From CAVSWT01 sp963782985 (lineage in GTDB: Bacteria > Bacteroidota > Ignavibacteria > Ignavibacteriales > Ignavibacteriaceae): a DNA stretch of 64,000 nt. The notes under the pieces were generated by a model. The model was not told the DNA's origin. It saw nothing but the letters and a program-made list of their open reading frames with translations, and did not search any database. The stretch is taken from contig CAWALU010000006.1 of assembly GCA_963782985.1 (NCBI GenBank), positions 124,001-188,000 of the forward strand, given 5' to 3'. Numbering within the stretch: the first letter of the stretch is position 1; the number at the start of each line of letters is the position of its first letter. Below, one piece after another: positions 1 to 8,322 of the stretch. The position numbers and the translations under genes are program-made.

Positions 1-113
1 TTGCTCTTCGGCAGGAAGCTCATATTAGAAACCTGCCTGAGTATGCTGAAAAAATTAAGAGGCTGGAAGAACAAGTAAAACTTCTTCAAGAAGAATTAAA
101 GAAGAATTCTTAA
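1..113 (+). CDS. lpxD: LpxD C-terminal end (partial)
   Basis: The window opens inside a reading frame (codons from base 3) that ends at TAA 111-113. The roughly 36 visible residues contain RNLPEYAEKIKRLEEQ and a charged coiled-coil tail. This matches the C-terminal helical extension of LpxD, the UDP-3-O-acylglucosamine N-acyltransferase of lipid A synthesis, whose tail typically reads R.LPE...RI..LE. The catalytic beta-helix lies outside the window. The assignment is supported by the next genes, lpxC-fabZ and lpxA, in the order usual for Bacteroidota. Because only the tail is seen, the identity is inferred from motif and context. Confidence 0.72.
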   Translation, partial: ALRQEAHIRNLPEYAEKIKRLEEQVKLLQEELKKNS

Positions 114-233
114 ATAAGAATCTGACTAAATATCTCCCTTGCCCAACTCGCTTATGATTGTATTTCTTAGCTCATCTTCCTATTTTGGATTCCAATTTTC
201 AAAGCATTTTTAATTTAAAACACCGGCATATCT

Positions 234-1382
234 ATGTTAGAATTACAAAGAACGATTGCTAAAGAAGTTTCATTATCGGGCATTGGTCTTCATACAGGCA
301 CATCATGTACAATGACTTTTAAACCTGCAAAAGAAAATTACGGAATTAGATTTGTCCGCACCGACCTTGGCGGCAGCCCTGAAATTCCCGCAGTAGCTGA
401 CAACGTAATTGACATATCAAGAGGAACAACCCTCGGAATAGGCGAAGCAAAAGTGCATACTGTTGAACATGTTTTAGCCGCCGTGGTAGGGCTTCAAATA
501 GATAACTTAATAATTGAATTAGACGGAATTGAACCGCCAGTTATTGACGGAAGCTCTATGCCCTACGTTGAAAAGCTTACTGAAGCCGGGTTAGTTCAGC
601 AGGAAGCGCCAAAAGATTATTTAATTATTGATGAAACTGTTGTTTACCACGAAGATGAGAAACAAGTTGATATTGTTGCTCTTCCGCTCGACGGCTACAG
701 AATTACGGTTATGGTTGATTATCAAAATCCAGCTTTGGGCAGCCAGCATACGGGACTATTCGATTTGGAAAAAGAATTTGTTTCCGAATTTGCCCCCGCC
801 AGAACTTTTTGTTTTTTAAGCGAAGTTGAAGAATTAGCCGACAGCGGTTTAATTAAAGGCGGCGATATTGATAACGCAGTAGTTATTGTTGATAAAAAAG
901 CCTCCGATGAAGAATTAAAAAATTTAAGAACGAAATTAAAAATTGATCAGAAAATTTCTATCGGCACAAATGGGATTTTAAATAATAAAGAATTAAGATT
1001 TAAAAATGAACCCGTCCGCCACAAGCTGCTTGATTTAATTGGCGACCTGGCATTAATTGGAGTTCCTATTAAAGCTCAGATTTTAGCGGCTCGTCCCGGG
1101 CACAGAGTGAATGTAGAATTTGCAAAACAAATAAGAAAATTATATCAGCAAAAAAAGCTGGTTAAGAAATTTCAGTTTGTTAAAAAAGAAGGAGTTGTTT
1201 TTGACACCACCGCCATTCAAAGAATCCTCCCTCACCGCTACCCATTTCTTTTAGTTGATAAAATAATTCATCTTGAACTGGATAAAAGAGTAATTGGAGT
1301 AAAATCAGTTTCAATTAATGAACCTTTTTTCCAGGGTCGATTTTCCCGGTCAGCCTGTTATGCCTGGCGTTTTAATTCTTGA
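234..1382 (+). CDS. lpxC: LpxC deacetylase fused to the N-terminal part of FabZ; frameshifted
   Basis: LpxC is the zinc-dependent UDP-3-O-acyl-GlcNAc deacetylase, the committed step of lipid A synthesis in the cytoplasm. Residues 1-310 form a complete LpxC with HTVEH (E78, H79) and RHKLLDLIGD (H263, D267), which supply the zinc ligands. From about residue 320 the chain continues into FabZ (hydroxyacyl-ACP dehydratase) with the catalytic His in PHRYPF (H334), as in the LpxC-FabZ fusion known from Bacteroidota. After NEPFFQG the frame turns into a non-homologous tail (RFSRSACYAWRFNS) and stops. The rest of FabZ lies in the next frame, 1318-1647. Removing G1339 restores GHFPGQPVMPG. LpxC itself should be intact; FabZ is interrupted either in the organism or by a sequence error. 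Confidence 0.93.
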   Translation: MLELQRTIAKEVSLSGIGLHTGTSCTMTFKPAKENYGIRFVRTDLGGSPEIPAVADNVIDISRGTTLGIGEAKVHTVEHVLAAVVGLQIDNLIIELDGIEPPVIDGSSMPYVEKLTEAGLVQQEAPKDYLIIDETVVYHEDEKQVDIVALPLDGYRITVMVDYQNPALGSQHTGLFDLEKEFVSEFAPARTFCFLSEVEELADSGLIKGGDIDNAVVIVDKKASDEELKNLRTKLKIDQKISIGTNGILNNKELRFKNEPVRHKLLDLIGDLALIGVPIKAQILAARPGHRVNVEFAKQIRKLYQQKKLVKKFQFVKKEGVVFDTTAIQRILPHRYPFLLVDKIIHLELDKRVIGVKSVSINEPFFQGRFSRSACYAWRFNS

Positions 1383-1647
1383 AGCCATGGCTCAAGCCGG
1401 CGGAGCTTTGTTATTAAATTCATTTATGAATCCGGAAGAAAAATTAGTTTATTTTATGCAGATCAATAACGCTAAATTTAGAAAGCCTGTTGTCCCCGGC
1501 GATCAGCTTTATCTAGACATTGAATTAACAAATAAAAAAAGTAAGGTAATGGTATTTTCCGGCAAAGCTTACGTCGATAGTAACTTAGTTGCCGAAGCTG
1601 ATTTTATGGCGGGCGTTGTTGATAGAGAAGCTACTTCAAAAGAATAA
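1318..1647 (+). CDS. fabZ: FabZ C-terminal part of the LpxC-FabZ fusion, displaced by a frameshift
   Basis: This 109-codon frame carries the second half of 3-hydroxyacyl-ACP dehydratase FabZ: FPGQPVMPGVLILEAMAQAGG, whose Glu in LILEAMAQ is the second catalytic residue, then the hot-dog core to the normal C-terminus (FMAGVVDREATSKE). The catalytic His is in the preceding frame, so neither piece alone should be an active dehydratase. The first genuine FabZ residues in this frame begin around base 1340. The ATG at 1318 lies upstream of the break, and the residues from it (MNLFSRVD) are not FabZ-like, so it is probably not a natural start. With the extra base removed, 234-1647 would encode about 470 residues, normal for the fusion. 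No other fabZ occurs in the window. Confidence 0.85.
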   Translation: MNLFSRVDFPGQPVMPGVLILEAMAQAGGALLLNSFMNPEEKLVYFMQINNAKFRKPVVPGDQLYLDIELTNKKSKVMVFSGKAYVDSNLVAEADFMAGVVDREATSKE

Positions 1648-1659
1648 AAATAAAATTAA

Positions 1660-2436
1660 ATGAATAAAATTCATACAACGGCAATTGTAAGCGCTAATGC
1701 AAAACTGGGAAGCGGAATTCAAGTTGGTCCTTATGCAATTATTGAAGATGATGTTGAGATTGGAAATGATTGTTCCATTGGTCCGCACGCTTGCATTTAT
1801 AACGGAGCAAGAATTTCCGACAGAGTAAAAATTTTTCAGTCTGCTTCAATATCGAATTTGCCGCAAGATTTAAAGTTTAGCGATGAAAAAACATTTCTTC
1901 ATATCGGCGCCGATACGACCATTCGCGAGTTTGCAACTTTGCATAGAGCAACTATAGACGGCGGCTTCACAAAGGTTGGTAAAAATTGTTTAGTTATGGC
2001 TTACGCCCACGTTGCCCATGATTGTGAAATTGGAGAGGAAGTTATTCTATCCAACGGCGTTCAAGTAGCCGGTCATTCTGAAATTGAACATCATGTTATT
2101 ATGGGCGGTTTAACCGGAGTTCATCAATTTTCAAAAGTTGGTCAGTATGCAATGGTGGGAGCGTGCAAATTGGTTTCGTCAGATATTCCTCCTTACGTGC
2201 TTGCAAGCGGTTATCCTATTCGTTTTGAAGGATTAAATTCTGTTGGTTTAAGGCGAAGAGGTTTTTCAAATGAAGATATTACTGTCATTAAAGAAATATA
2301 TAAAATTTTATTTACGGCGGGATTAACTTTTTCAAAAGCAAAAGAAAAAATTGCCCAAGATTTTAAAGAAAATATTTATGCCCAAAATATTTTGAACTTC
2401 ATCAATAAAAGCGACCGCGGAATAATAAGAAAATAA
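1660..2436 (+). CDS. lpxA: UDP-N-acetylglucosamine acyltransferase LpxA
   Basis: LpxA transfers a 3-hydroxyacyl chain from ACP to UDP-GlcNAc, the first step of lipid A synthesis. The 258-residue protein starts with IHTTAIVSANAKLGSGI and is built of left-handed beta-helix hexapeptide repeats over residues 1-185, followed by a C-terminal helical domain. The segment MAYAHVAHDCEIG contains the conserved active-site histidines (H117 and catalytic H120). Length equals the family norm of about 255-262 residues. It begins 12 bases after the FabZ stop and ends one base before the next ATG, so it is in the same operon as lpxD and lpxC-fabZ. Confidence 0.96.
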   Translation: MNKIHTTAIVSANAKLGSGIQVGPYAIIEDDVEIGNDCSIGPHACIYNGARISDRVKIFQSASISNLPQDLKFSDEKTFLHIGADTTIREFATLHRATIDGGFTKVGKNCLVMAYAHVAHDCEIGEEVILSNGVQVAGHSEIEHHVIMGGLTGVHQFSKVGQYAMVGACKLVSSDIPPYVLASGYPIRFEGLNSVGLRRRGFSNEDITVIKEIYKILFTAGLTFSKAKEKIAQDFKENIYAQNILNFINKSDRGIIRK

Positions 2437-2437
2437 A

Positions 2438-3214
2438 ATGCAGAAAATGAACTGGAATTTTATAGACGGCGGTTTTAACAGCGGCATATACAATATGGAA
2501 TGCGATATTCATCTCGCCCAAAATTGCACTGAGGGAAACGTTTACTTTAGATTATATAGATGGAATCCTTACTGCATTTCACTCGGCGCAAATCAAAATT
2601 TTAATCAAATAAAAATTGAAAAAGCAAATTCAGAAAACATTGATGTGGTAAAACGCCCCACCGGCGGCAGAGCAATTCTACATTCTGAAGAGCTTACATA
2701 TTCTATTGTAATGCCGGTAGATTTTCAGACTTCACCCAAAATTATTTATCATGATATAAATTTGGCGATTTATAATTCCCTAAAATTATATGACAAAAGA
2801 TTGACTGATATTGAATTAGAAAAAAAGCAGCCGGATTTTTCCTCGTTATATAAAGATGAAAGCAGCGCAATTTGTTTTGCTGTTTCGGCTAAAGATGAAA
2901 TTAATTATAATGGACAAAAGCTCGTCGGCAGCGCGCAAAGAAAAATGGGAAATGTAATTTTACAGCACGGTTCAATTTTGTGCGGCGATTATCATAAAAA
3001 AATAATCGACTACTTACATTTTGACGAGCAAAAAATTTATCAAATAAAAAATGAATTGGAAATTAATACAATTGATTTAAAATCCATTCTTAATGTTGAA
3101 GTAGATTATGATAGACTTTTGCATTCGTTATATGTAGGTTTTGAAAATTATTTTAACATAAAAATGGAACGCTTTACTTCCGAAGAAAAATTATTCTCTG
3201 AAATTTCAAACTAA
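2438..3214 (+). CDS. Lipoate/octanoate transferase (LipM/LplA-like)
   Basis: This belongs to the biotin/lipoate A/B ligase family, which loads octanoate or lipoate onto the lipoyl domains of 2-oxoacid dehydrogenases and GcvH. Visible motifs are VKRPTGGRAILH (residues 71-82), the lysine-bearing KLVGSAQR (161-168), and VILQHGSIL. A cysteine at 146 (AICFAVSAKDE) sits where the LipM octanoyltransferase nucleophile lies, which favours LipM over LplA, but the sequence alone does not settle this. Two starts are possible, 2438 and ATG 2447 (MNWNFID, the usual family start). It follows lpxA by one base and precedes panB by six, so it is cotranscribed although functionally unrelated. Confidence 0.82.
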   Translation: MQKMNWNFIDGGFNSGIYNMECDIHLAQNCTEGNVYFRLYRWNPYCISLGANQNFNQIKIEKANSENIDVVKRPTGGRAILHSEELTYSIVMPVDFQTSPKIIYHDINLAIYNSLKLYDKRLTDIELEKKQPDFSSLYKDESSAICFAVSAKDEINYNGQKLVGSAQRKMGNVILQHGSILCGDYHKKIIDYLHFDEQKIYQIKNELEINTIDLKSILNVEVDYDRLLHSLYVGFENYFNIKMERFTSEEKLFSEISN

Positions 3215-3220
3215 AATATT

Positions 3221-4036
3221 ATGAGCTCTGAACAGCAGATAAAAAGAATTACTACAAAATCATTGCAGCTGCTTAAGAAAAAAGGAATTAAAATTAGCGC
3301 GCTTACTGCGTATGATTTTATTACCGCAAAACTGCTTGACCAATCGGGCATAGATGTAATTTTGGTGGGCGATTCTTTAAGCAATGTTTTTCAAGGGAAC
3401 GACACAACGCTGCCGGTAACAATGGATGAAATGATTTACCACACCAGGGCGGTTGCAAAAGGAATTAACCGCGCCATGCTTGTAGTTGATATGCCGTTTA
3501 TGTCTTATCAATTAAGCGTTGACGAAGGTTTTAGAAACGCCGGAAGAATTATGAAAGAGACTTATGCCGGCGCAGTTAAAATTGAAGGCGGCGAGAGAGT
3601 CGCTGAAACAATTAAAAAAATTACCGCTGCGGGAATTCCTGTAATGGGTCATATTGGTTTAACTCCCCAAAGCATTTATCAATTTGGAAGTTACCGCGAA
3701 CGTGGAAGATCAAAAGATGAAGCGGATGAAATTTTAAAAGATGCAAAAGTAATTGAGGAAGCCGGAGCGTTTGCAATTGTAGTGGAAAAAATTCCCGCGG
3801 CTTTAGCAAAGCAAATTACTGAATCGGTTTCAATACCAACCATTGGAATTGGAGCGGGAGCTTTTTGCGATGGACAAATTTTAGTTACGCCCGATATGCT
3901 TGGTTTGAACGAAGATTTTCATCCAAGATTTGTAAGAAAATATATTAACCTTACCGATGAAATTAGAGAAGCTGTAAAAAATTATATTGACGATGTTAAG
4001 AAAACAAAATTTCCCTCTGAAAAAGAAAGTTATTAG
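3221..4036 (+). CDS. panB: 3-methyl-2-oxobutanoate hydroxymethyltransferase PanB
   Basis: PanB makes ketopantoate from 2-oxoisovalerate and 5,10-methylene-THF, the first step to pantothenate and CoA. The 271-residue protein shows the family signatures LTAYDFITAKLLDQSGID, ILVGDSLSNVFQG (the metal-binding Asp lies in VGDS), VVDMPFMSYQ, VKIEGGE, GHIGLTPQSI and TIGIGAGAFCDGQILV. Length matches the usual 260-280 residues of this TIM-barrel enzyme. No panC or panD is nearby. A strong hairpin with a T-tract begins two bases after its stop codon, so it is the last gene of the lpxD-panB transcript. Confidence 0.96.
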   Translation: MSSEQQIKRITTKSLQLLKKKGIKISALTAYDFITAKLLDQSGIDVILVGDSLSNVFQGNDTTLPVTMDEMIYHTRAVAKGINRAMLVVDMPFMSYQLSVDEGFRNAGRIMKETYAGAVKIEGGERVAETIKKITAAGIPVMGHIGLTPQSIYQFGSYRERGRSKDEADEILKDAKVIEEAGAFAIVVEKIPAALAKQITESVSIPTIGIGAGAFCDGQILVTPDMLGLNEDFHPRFVRKYINLTDEIREAVKNYIDDVKKTKFPSEKESY

Positions 4037-4037
4037 T

Positions 4038-4061
4038 ATGCCTTGCATAAGGCATTTTTTT
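4038..4061 (+). terminator. Intrinsic terminator after panB
   Basis: ATGCCTT (4038-4044), loop GCAT, AAGGCAT (4049-4055), then a run of seven T from 4055. The perfect 7-bp stem directly after the panB stop is a textbook rho-independent terminator. It overlaps the first in-frame ATG available to the next gene. Confidence 0.85.
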
Positions 4062-5237
4062 GAAAATTTTTTCTGTGAAAACTTCAAACACAATCCCAAT
4101 AAATTTTTAAAAAACTTTCTTTCATTGCTCATCATTCTTTTTCTATTCTTGCCTAAAATGACAAATGCTCAAGAAGAATTGGAATTATATTTAGAAGATT
4201 CCTTCATAACCGGTATTGCTCATGAAGACGGCTATTTATGGGTTTCAACATACGGCGATGGAATTTTTAGCTATTCATATAAAGATGACAAATGGAAAAA
4301 CTTTTCTTCAAAAAACAATAAACTTGCAAATGATCTGTTCGGGAATATAGCCGCAAGTAAAAGTTATGTTTGGGCTGGAAGTAATGACGGACTGTTTACT
4401 TATGATAAGAAACGTGATACCTGGAAAAAAAGAAAGTTTGCCCTCGGCGGTGAAATGGGAAATTGGATAAGAGCTTTAACCTACGATGAAAATAAAAATA
4501 TTTTGTGGATAGGCAGATTTAAAAATTTAACAACGTTTGATGTTAAGCGTCAGCGTTACGCGGATTATGATTTAACGCAGAATGGCGACGCCAAAACTAA
4601 TAACATTATTTCGGTTGGTTTGGATGGCGATAGTCTAGTCTGGTTTGGAACTGAATCGGGCGTTCATATTTACGATAAAAGAAAAAGCATTGATAATAAA
4701 TCAGCGTGGGATTTTATTAGCAACAAGAAAAAAGCATTTCAAGAAGACGGCGACGCTGTTTCTGTTTCAAAAATTTTATTTGAAGACGAGAATGTTTGGT
4801 TCGGAACAGACGAATTTATTACTAAAGAATCTCCAAAATTTAATCTTGGTGGAATTTATAGATTTGATAGAAAATTTAATTGGGATAAAATTTCAACTCA
4901 AAGCGGTTTGCCGGGGAATGGTATTTACAGCTTAGCGCGCACCGGAAATAAAATTTGGGCTGCCCTGTATTCCTTCAATCGAAATGATAAAAAAGAATAC
5001 GGAAAAGGAGTAGCGCTTATAAATAGATTGACCGGCATTTCGCAGTCAATTGATTTGAATAAAACAAAATTAAACACTTCGGAAATTCATGCGCTTTATT
5101 TCGACGGAACGTATATGTGGATTGGTTCGGTTAAAGGATTGTGGCGCGTTACAATTTTTAATCCGTTGGCAAAATGGTACGCTGTTAAAGAACAGTCGAA
5201 GACAAAAACCAAAACAAAATCAAAAAGTAAAAAGTAG
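4038..5237 (+). CDS. Secreted beta-propeller protein (two-component-regulator propeller type)
   Basis: A protein of about 399 residues with a signal peptide (hydrophobic SLLIILFLFLP, cleavage near TNAQ) followed by repeated propeller blades. At least six copies of the W(I/V/F)G motif are seen, for example YLWVSTYGDGIFSY, YVWAGSNDGLFTYD, ILWIGRF, LVWFGTESGVHIYD, NVWFGTDEF and YMWIGSVKGLWR. These resemble the Reg_prop repeats of hybrid two-component sensors, but no kinase or DNA-binding domain follows and the tail is lysine-rich (KTKTKTKSKSKK). The frame is open from 3987 inside panB. ATG 4038 is the only ATG that retains the signal peptide, but it sits in the terminator stem. A rare start such as the TTG in SLL is the alternative. 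Role unknown, probably periplasmic or surface ligand binding. Confidence 0.7.
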   Translation: MPCIRHFFENFFCENFKHNPNKFLKNFLSLLIILFLFLPKMTNAQEELELYLEDSFITGIAHEDGYLWVSTYGDGIFSYSYKDDKWKNFSSKNNKLANDLFGNIAASKSYVWAGSNDGLFTYDKKRDTWKKRKFALGGEMGNWIRALTYDENKNILWIGRFKNLTTFDVKRQRYADYDLTQNGDAKTNNIISVGLDGDSLVWFGTESGVHIYDKRKSIDNKSAWDFISNKKKAFQEDGDAVSVSKILFEDENVWFGTDEFITKESPKFNLGGIYRFDRKFNWDKISTQSGLPGNGIYSLARTGNKIWAALYSFNRNDKKEYGKGVALINRLTGISQSIDLNKTKLNTSEIHALYFDGTYMWIGSVKGLWRVTIFNPLAKWYAVKEQSKTKTKTKSKSKK

Positions 5238-5260
5238 TTTGTTTTTTAAAATTATTATTA

Positions 5261-6247
5261 ATGAAATTTAAACCTTCATATTTAACCCTCCTTGAATCCG
5301 GGGAATTTGAAAATCGAATAAAACAAGCTGATGAAATTTTAAAATCTTGCGTAAGCTGTCCGCGTAATTGTTTAGTCGATAGAACGAATGGAGAGTTGGG
5401 AGTTTGTCAAAGCGGGGACTTGCCGGTTGTTTCTTCATACACTCCTCACTTTGGCGAGGAGCCGGTTTTAGTGGGCGCAAACGGAGTGGGAAATATTTTT
5501 TTCGGAAACTGTAATTTGCGGTGTGTGTTTTGTCAGAATTATGTTATTAGTCAAAATTATAAAATTGAAAAAAAGAATGAAGTATCAATTGAGCGCCTTG
5601 CTGAAATTATGATTGAACTTCAAAATAAAAATTGCAGCAGCATTGGCTTAGTTTCGCCCACGCATTTTTCCGCCACAATAATTAAATCAATAAAAATAGC
5701 CGCTGAAAATGGGCTTCATCTGCCGATTATTTACAACACAAACGGTTATGATTCTGTTGAAATGTTAAAGCTTTATGACGGCATAATTGATATTTATCTC
5801 CCCGATTTTAAATGGGGAATGAATGAAGAAGGAAGAGAGTTTTCAAAAGTTAAAGATTATTTTGATCAAGCCAAACTGGCGCTTTTAGAAATGCACCGGC
5901 AAGTGGGAAGCCGTTTAATTTATGATAACGATATTGTTGTAAGAGGATTAATTATTCGTCATCTTGTAATGCCCAACGGTTTAGCTGAATCAGAAAATAT
6001 TTTTAAATTTATCAGCCGTGAGATTGATCCCAAGATTCACGTTTCGCTTATGGCCCAGTATTATCCGACAAACAAAGCACAGACAAATATTTTGTTAGAT
6101 AGAAAAATTTCTTTTTCAGAATATGCAAGAGCAACTTCATTGTTGGAAAAATACGGACTTTTAAACGGCTGGGTTCAAGAAATGGAAGCCAACGAAAACT
6201 ACCGCCCACACTTTGAAGAAAATAGAGTGAACCCGTTTAAGAATTGA
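5261..6247 (+). CDS. PflX-like radical SAM protein
   Basis: The 328-residue protein resembles pyruvate formate-lyase-activating-enzyme homologues of the PflX type (COG1313). The radical SAM cluster motif is CNLRCVFC (C84, C88, C91) in the Cx3Cx2C spacing. It is preceded by a second cysteine set C30-x2-C33-x3-C37 and C49 (SCVSCPRNC...VCQSG), characteristic of the family. ANGVGNIFFGNCNLRC and IYLPDFKWG are other family features. The substrate of PflX-like proteins is unknown, and no glycyl radical enzyme lies nearby. It is 23 bases after the propeller gene and eight bases before a small outer-membrane protein. Confidence 0.85.
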   Translation: MKFKPSYLTLLESGEFENRIKQADEILKSCVSCPRNCLVDRTNGELGVCQSGDLPVVSSYTPHFGEEPVLVGANGVGNIFFGNCNLRCVFCQNYVISQNYKIEKKNEVSIERLAEIMIELQNKNCSSIGLVSPTHFSATIIKSIKIAAENGLHLPIIYNTNGYDSVEMLKLYDGIIDIYLPDFKWGMNEEGREFSKVKDYFDQAKLALLEMHRQVGSRLIYDNDIVVRGLIIRHLVMPNGLAESENIFKFISREIDPKIHVSLMAQYYPTNKAQTNILLDRKISFSEYARATSLLEKYGLLNGWVQEMEANENYRPHFEENRVNPFKN

Positions 6248-6254
6248 AATTAAA

Positions 6255-6731
6255 ATGAAGACCATTCTTTTCATAGTTAGCATATTATTTGTTTCGTCTC
6301 ATATTTTATATGCGTTACCTTTTAATGAAAATAACGGCTACTCAGAAAACGTAATATTTTTCGAAGTTGGCGGAAACGGTTTAGGCGCTTCAATAAATTA
6401 TGAGAGGTTTCTTAAAGAAAATGTCGGCGTTCGAGTTGGCTTCGGAACTCTTGTAACCTTTGGGATAAGTGTTCCAGTAATGCTAAACTATTACGTTGGG
6501 AAAGAAAATAATAAATTAGAACTAGGCGGCGGACTAATTTATTTTGGTGAAGGAATAAAAGATTCATTCTTTGGAGATAAAGGTGCGATACTTCTGGGAT
6601 TAACAATCGGACTTCGACATCAAAAACAATTTCGGGGTTTGGTAATCCGAGTTAGCCTAACGCCTTTATACAATACAAATCTTAACAAAGCGATACTTTA
6701 CGGTGGATTAAGTTTGGGGTTTTCATTTTAA
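6255..6731 (+). CDS. Small outer-membrane beta-barrel protein, unknown function
   Basis: A 158-residue protein with a signal peptide (MKTILFIVSILFVSSHILYA) and a series of alternating amphipathic strands rich in glycine and aromatic residues (FFEVGGNGLGASINYERF, NVGVRVGFGTLV, LELGGGLIYFGEG, GLTIGLRHQ, LYGGLSLGFSF). It ends with Phe, the usual C-terminal residue of outer-membrane barrels. This suggests an eight-stranded barrel. It lies eight bases after the radical SAM gene and is probably cotranscribed. No specific family was recognised. Confidence 0.75.
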   Translation: MKTILFIVSILFVSSHILYALPFNENNGYSENVIFFEVGGNGLGASINYERFLKENVGVRVGFGTLVTFGISVPVMLNYYVGKENNKLELGGGLIYFGEGIKDSFFGDKGAILLGLTIGLRHQKQFRGLVIRVSLTPLYNTNLNKAILYGGLSLGFSF

Positions 6732-6850
6732 AAATAAATGAGCTTAATCTCTTAGCATATTAGAATACTTATTCGCTCCTCTCAAATCTTTTTCAAAGCA
6801 AATTTTATCGTTATCTTTATCATCAAAAAAAATGAAGATTAAGGCGGCAA

Positions 6851-7846
6851 ATGATTAAGCTTTCCCGTAAAAGAATTGATCAAATAAAAAATAATTTCAA
6901 TGGATTGCGAATTGCAATCGTAGGAGATATGATGCTCGATTCATATTTCCGCGGCGATGTAAAAAGAATTTCACCCGAAGCGCCTGTGCCGGTGGTAGAA
7001 GTTGATAATGAGTTTTACAGGTTTGGCGGAGCGGCTAATTGCGCGCTTAATATTTTAAAGCTCGGCGGAAAGCCTTTGCCAATCGGCGTTATCGGCTATG
7101 ATAATGACGGCACAATTTTTCGCTCTTTAATTAATGAAAATAATATTCCTTCGGAGGGAATTATTGTTGATGAATCGCGTCCCACGACTGCAAAAACAAG
7201 GGTGATAGCTAACAGTCAACACGTAGTTAGAATTGATAAAGAAAGCAAAGAGTATTTAAATAAAGATATCCAAAAAAAAATTTTTTCTTTTGTGGAAAAG
7301 AATATTAATAGCCTGGATGGAATAATTTTACAGGACTATAATAAAGGAGCGCTTACTCCCTGGCTTATCGAAAAAACTATTGAGCTTGCAAATTCAAAAA
7401 AAGTATTAGTTACCGTGGATCCGAAATTCAACAACTTTTTTAATTATAAAAATGTTACTGTGTTTAAGCCAAACAGAAAAGAAGCCGAAGATGTTTTGGG
7501 AATGAAAATTAGAAGCGATGAAGATATTACTTTGGCTGGAAATAAATTATTGGAAAAACTTAACGCCCAAAATATCCTTTTAACCCTTGGCGAAAGCGGA
7601 ATTGCAGTTTTTGAAAAAGGGAAGCCGGAAAAAAGAATGCCCACAAAAGCGCGCCGCGTGGCGGATGTTTCAGGCGCGGGCGATACGGTTATATCAACAT
7701 TAACAATGGCGCTAGCTGCCAAGGCTGATATTATTGAGGCTTCATTCCTCGCTAACTACGCCGGCGGTTTGGTTTGCGAAGAAGTAGGAATTGTCCCCAT
7801 CGAAAAAGATAAATTGTTTGATACTGTAATTGCGGAAAGCAAATGA
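6851..7846 (+). CDS. rfaE1: D-glycero-beta-D-manno-heptose-7-phosphate kinase
   Basis: This PfkB/ribokinase-fold enzyme phosphorylates heptose 7-phosphate at C1 on the way to ADP-heptose for the LPS core. Of 331 residues, the N-terminal VGDMMLDSYFRGDVKRISPEAPVPVV and YRFGGAANCALN are diagnostic of HldE domain 1. The C-terminal DVSGAGDTVISTLT carries the catalytic Asp of PfkB kinases. In enterobacteria it is fused to the adenylyltransferase; here the two are separate genes overlapping by four bases (ATGA at 7843), implying translational coupling. Confidence 0.95.
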   Translation: MIKLSRKRIDQIKNNFNGLRIAIVGDMMLDSYFRGDVKRISPEAPVPVVEVDNEFYRFGGAANCALNILKLGGKPLPIGVIGYDNDGTIFRSLINENNIPSEGIIVDESRPTTAKTRVIANSQHVVRIDKESKEYLNKDIQKKIFSFVEKNINSLDGIILQDYNKGALTPWLIEKTIELANSKKVLVTVDPKFNNFFNYKNVTVFKPNRKEAEDVLGMKIRSDEDITLAGNKLLEKLNAQNILLTLGESGIAVFEKGKPEKRMPTKARRVADVSGAGDTVISTLTMALAAKADIIEASFLANYAGGLVCEEVGIVPIEKDKLFDTVIAESK

Positions 7847-8322
7847 GCGTTACTAAAAATATAGACGAGCTATTTTTAATTAGAGAAAACTTAAAATCTC
7901 AAAATAAAAAAGTTGTTTTTACAAATGGAGTTTTTGATATACTTCATTCCGGTCACGTTGATTATTTAAATAAAGCAAAAGCCCTTGGCGATATTTTAAT
8001 TGTTGGAATAAACAGCGATAAATCTGTAAAAAAAATAAAAGGGGATAAGCGTCCCATTTTGAATGAGACTGAAAGAGCATTTTTAATTTCTAATTTAAAA
8101 GCAGTTGATTTTGTAACTTTGTTTGACGACGACACTCCGATAAAAATAATTGAGAAACTTATTCCCGATGTTTTAGTAAAAGGGGCTGATTGGTCTCTTG
8201 ATAAAATTGTGGGAGCCGATGTAGTTATTAAAAACGGCGGCGAAGTTAAAGCAATTGAATTTGTAAATAATCAATCCACTTCAAAAATTATTCAGACCAT
8301 ATTAAACAGGTATAATTCCTAA
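7843..8322 (+). CDS. rfaE2: D-glycero-beta-D-manno-heptose 1-phosphate adenylyltransferase
   Basis: RfaE2 adenylates heptose 1-phosphate. The 159-residue protein is a single nucleotidyltransferase domain with FTNGVFDILHSGHVDYLNKAK, containing the HxGH motif, and NSDKSVKKIKGDKRPI. The late ISxTxxI-type motif appears as NNQSTSKIIQTIL. Its start overlaps the kinase stop by four bases. The gene closes the heptose module. The remaining steps (sedoheptulose isomerase, phosphatase, epimerase) are not in the window. Confidence 0.95.
   Translation: MSVTKNIDELFLIRENLKSQNKKVVFTNGVFDILHSGHVDYLNKAKALGDILIVGINSDKSVKKIKGDKRPILNETERAFLISNLKAVDFVTLFDDDTPIKIIEKLIPDVLVKGADWSLDKIVGADVVIKNGGEVKAIEFVNNQSTSKIIQTILNRYNS

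Noticed and set aside
1318..1335. Programmed ribosomal frameshift in the LpxC-FabZ fusion
   Set aside because: Although CTTTTTT precedes the break, the restored sequence needs removal of G1339, four bases further, and the fusion is normally in one frame in related bacteria; an insertion is simpler.
4645..5271. Plus-strand reading frames of 96 and 60 codons inside and after the propeller gene
   Set aside because: They are out-of-frame shadows of the propeller repeats and of its end.
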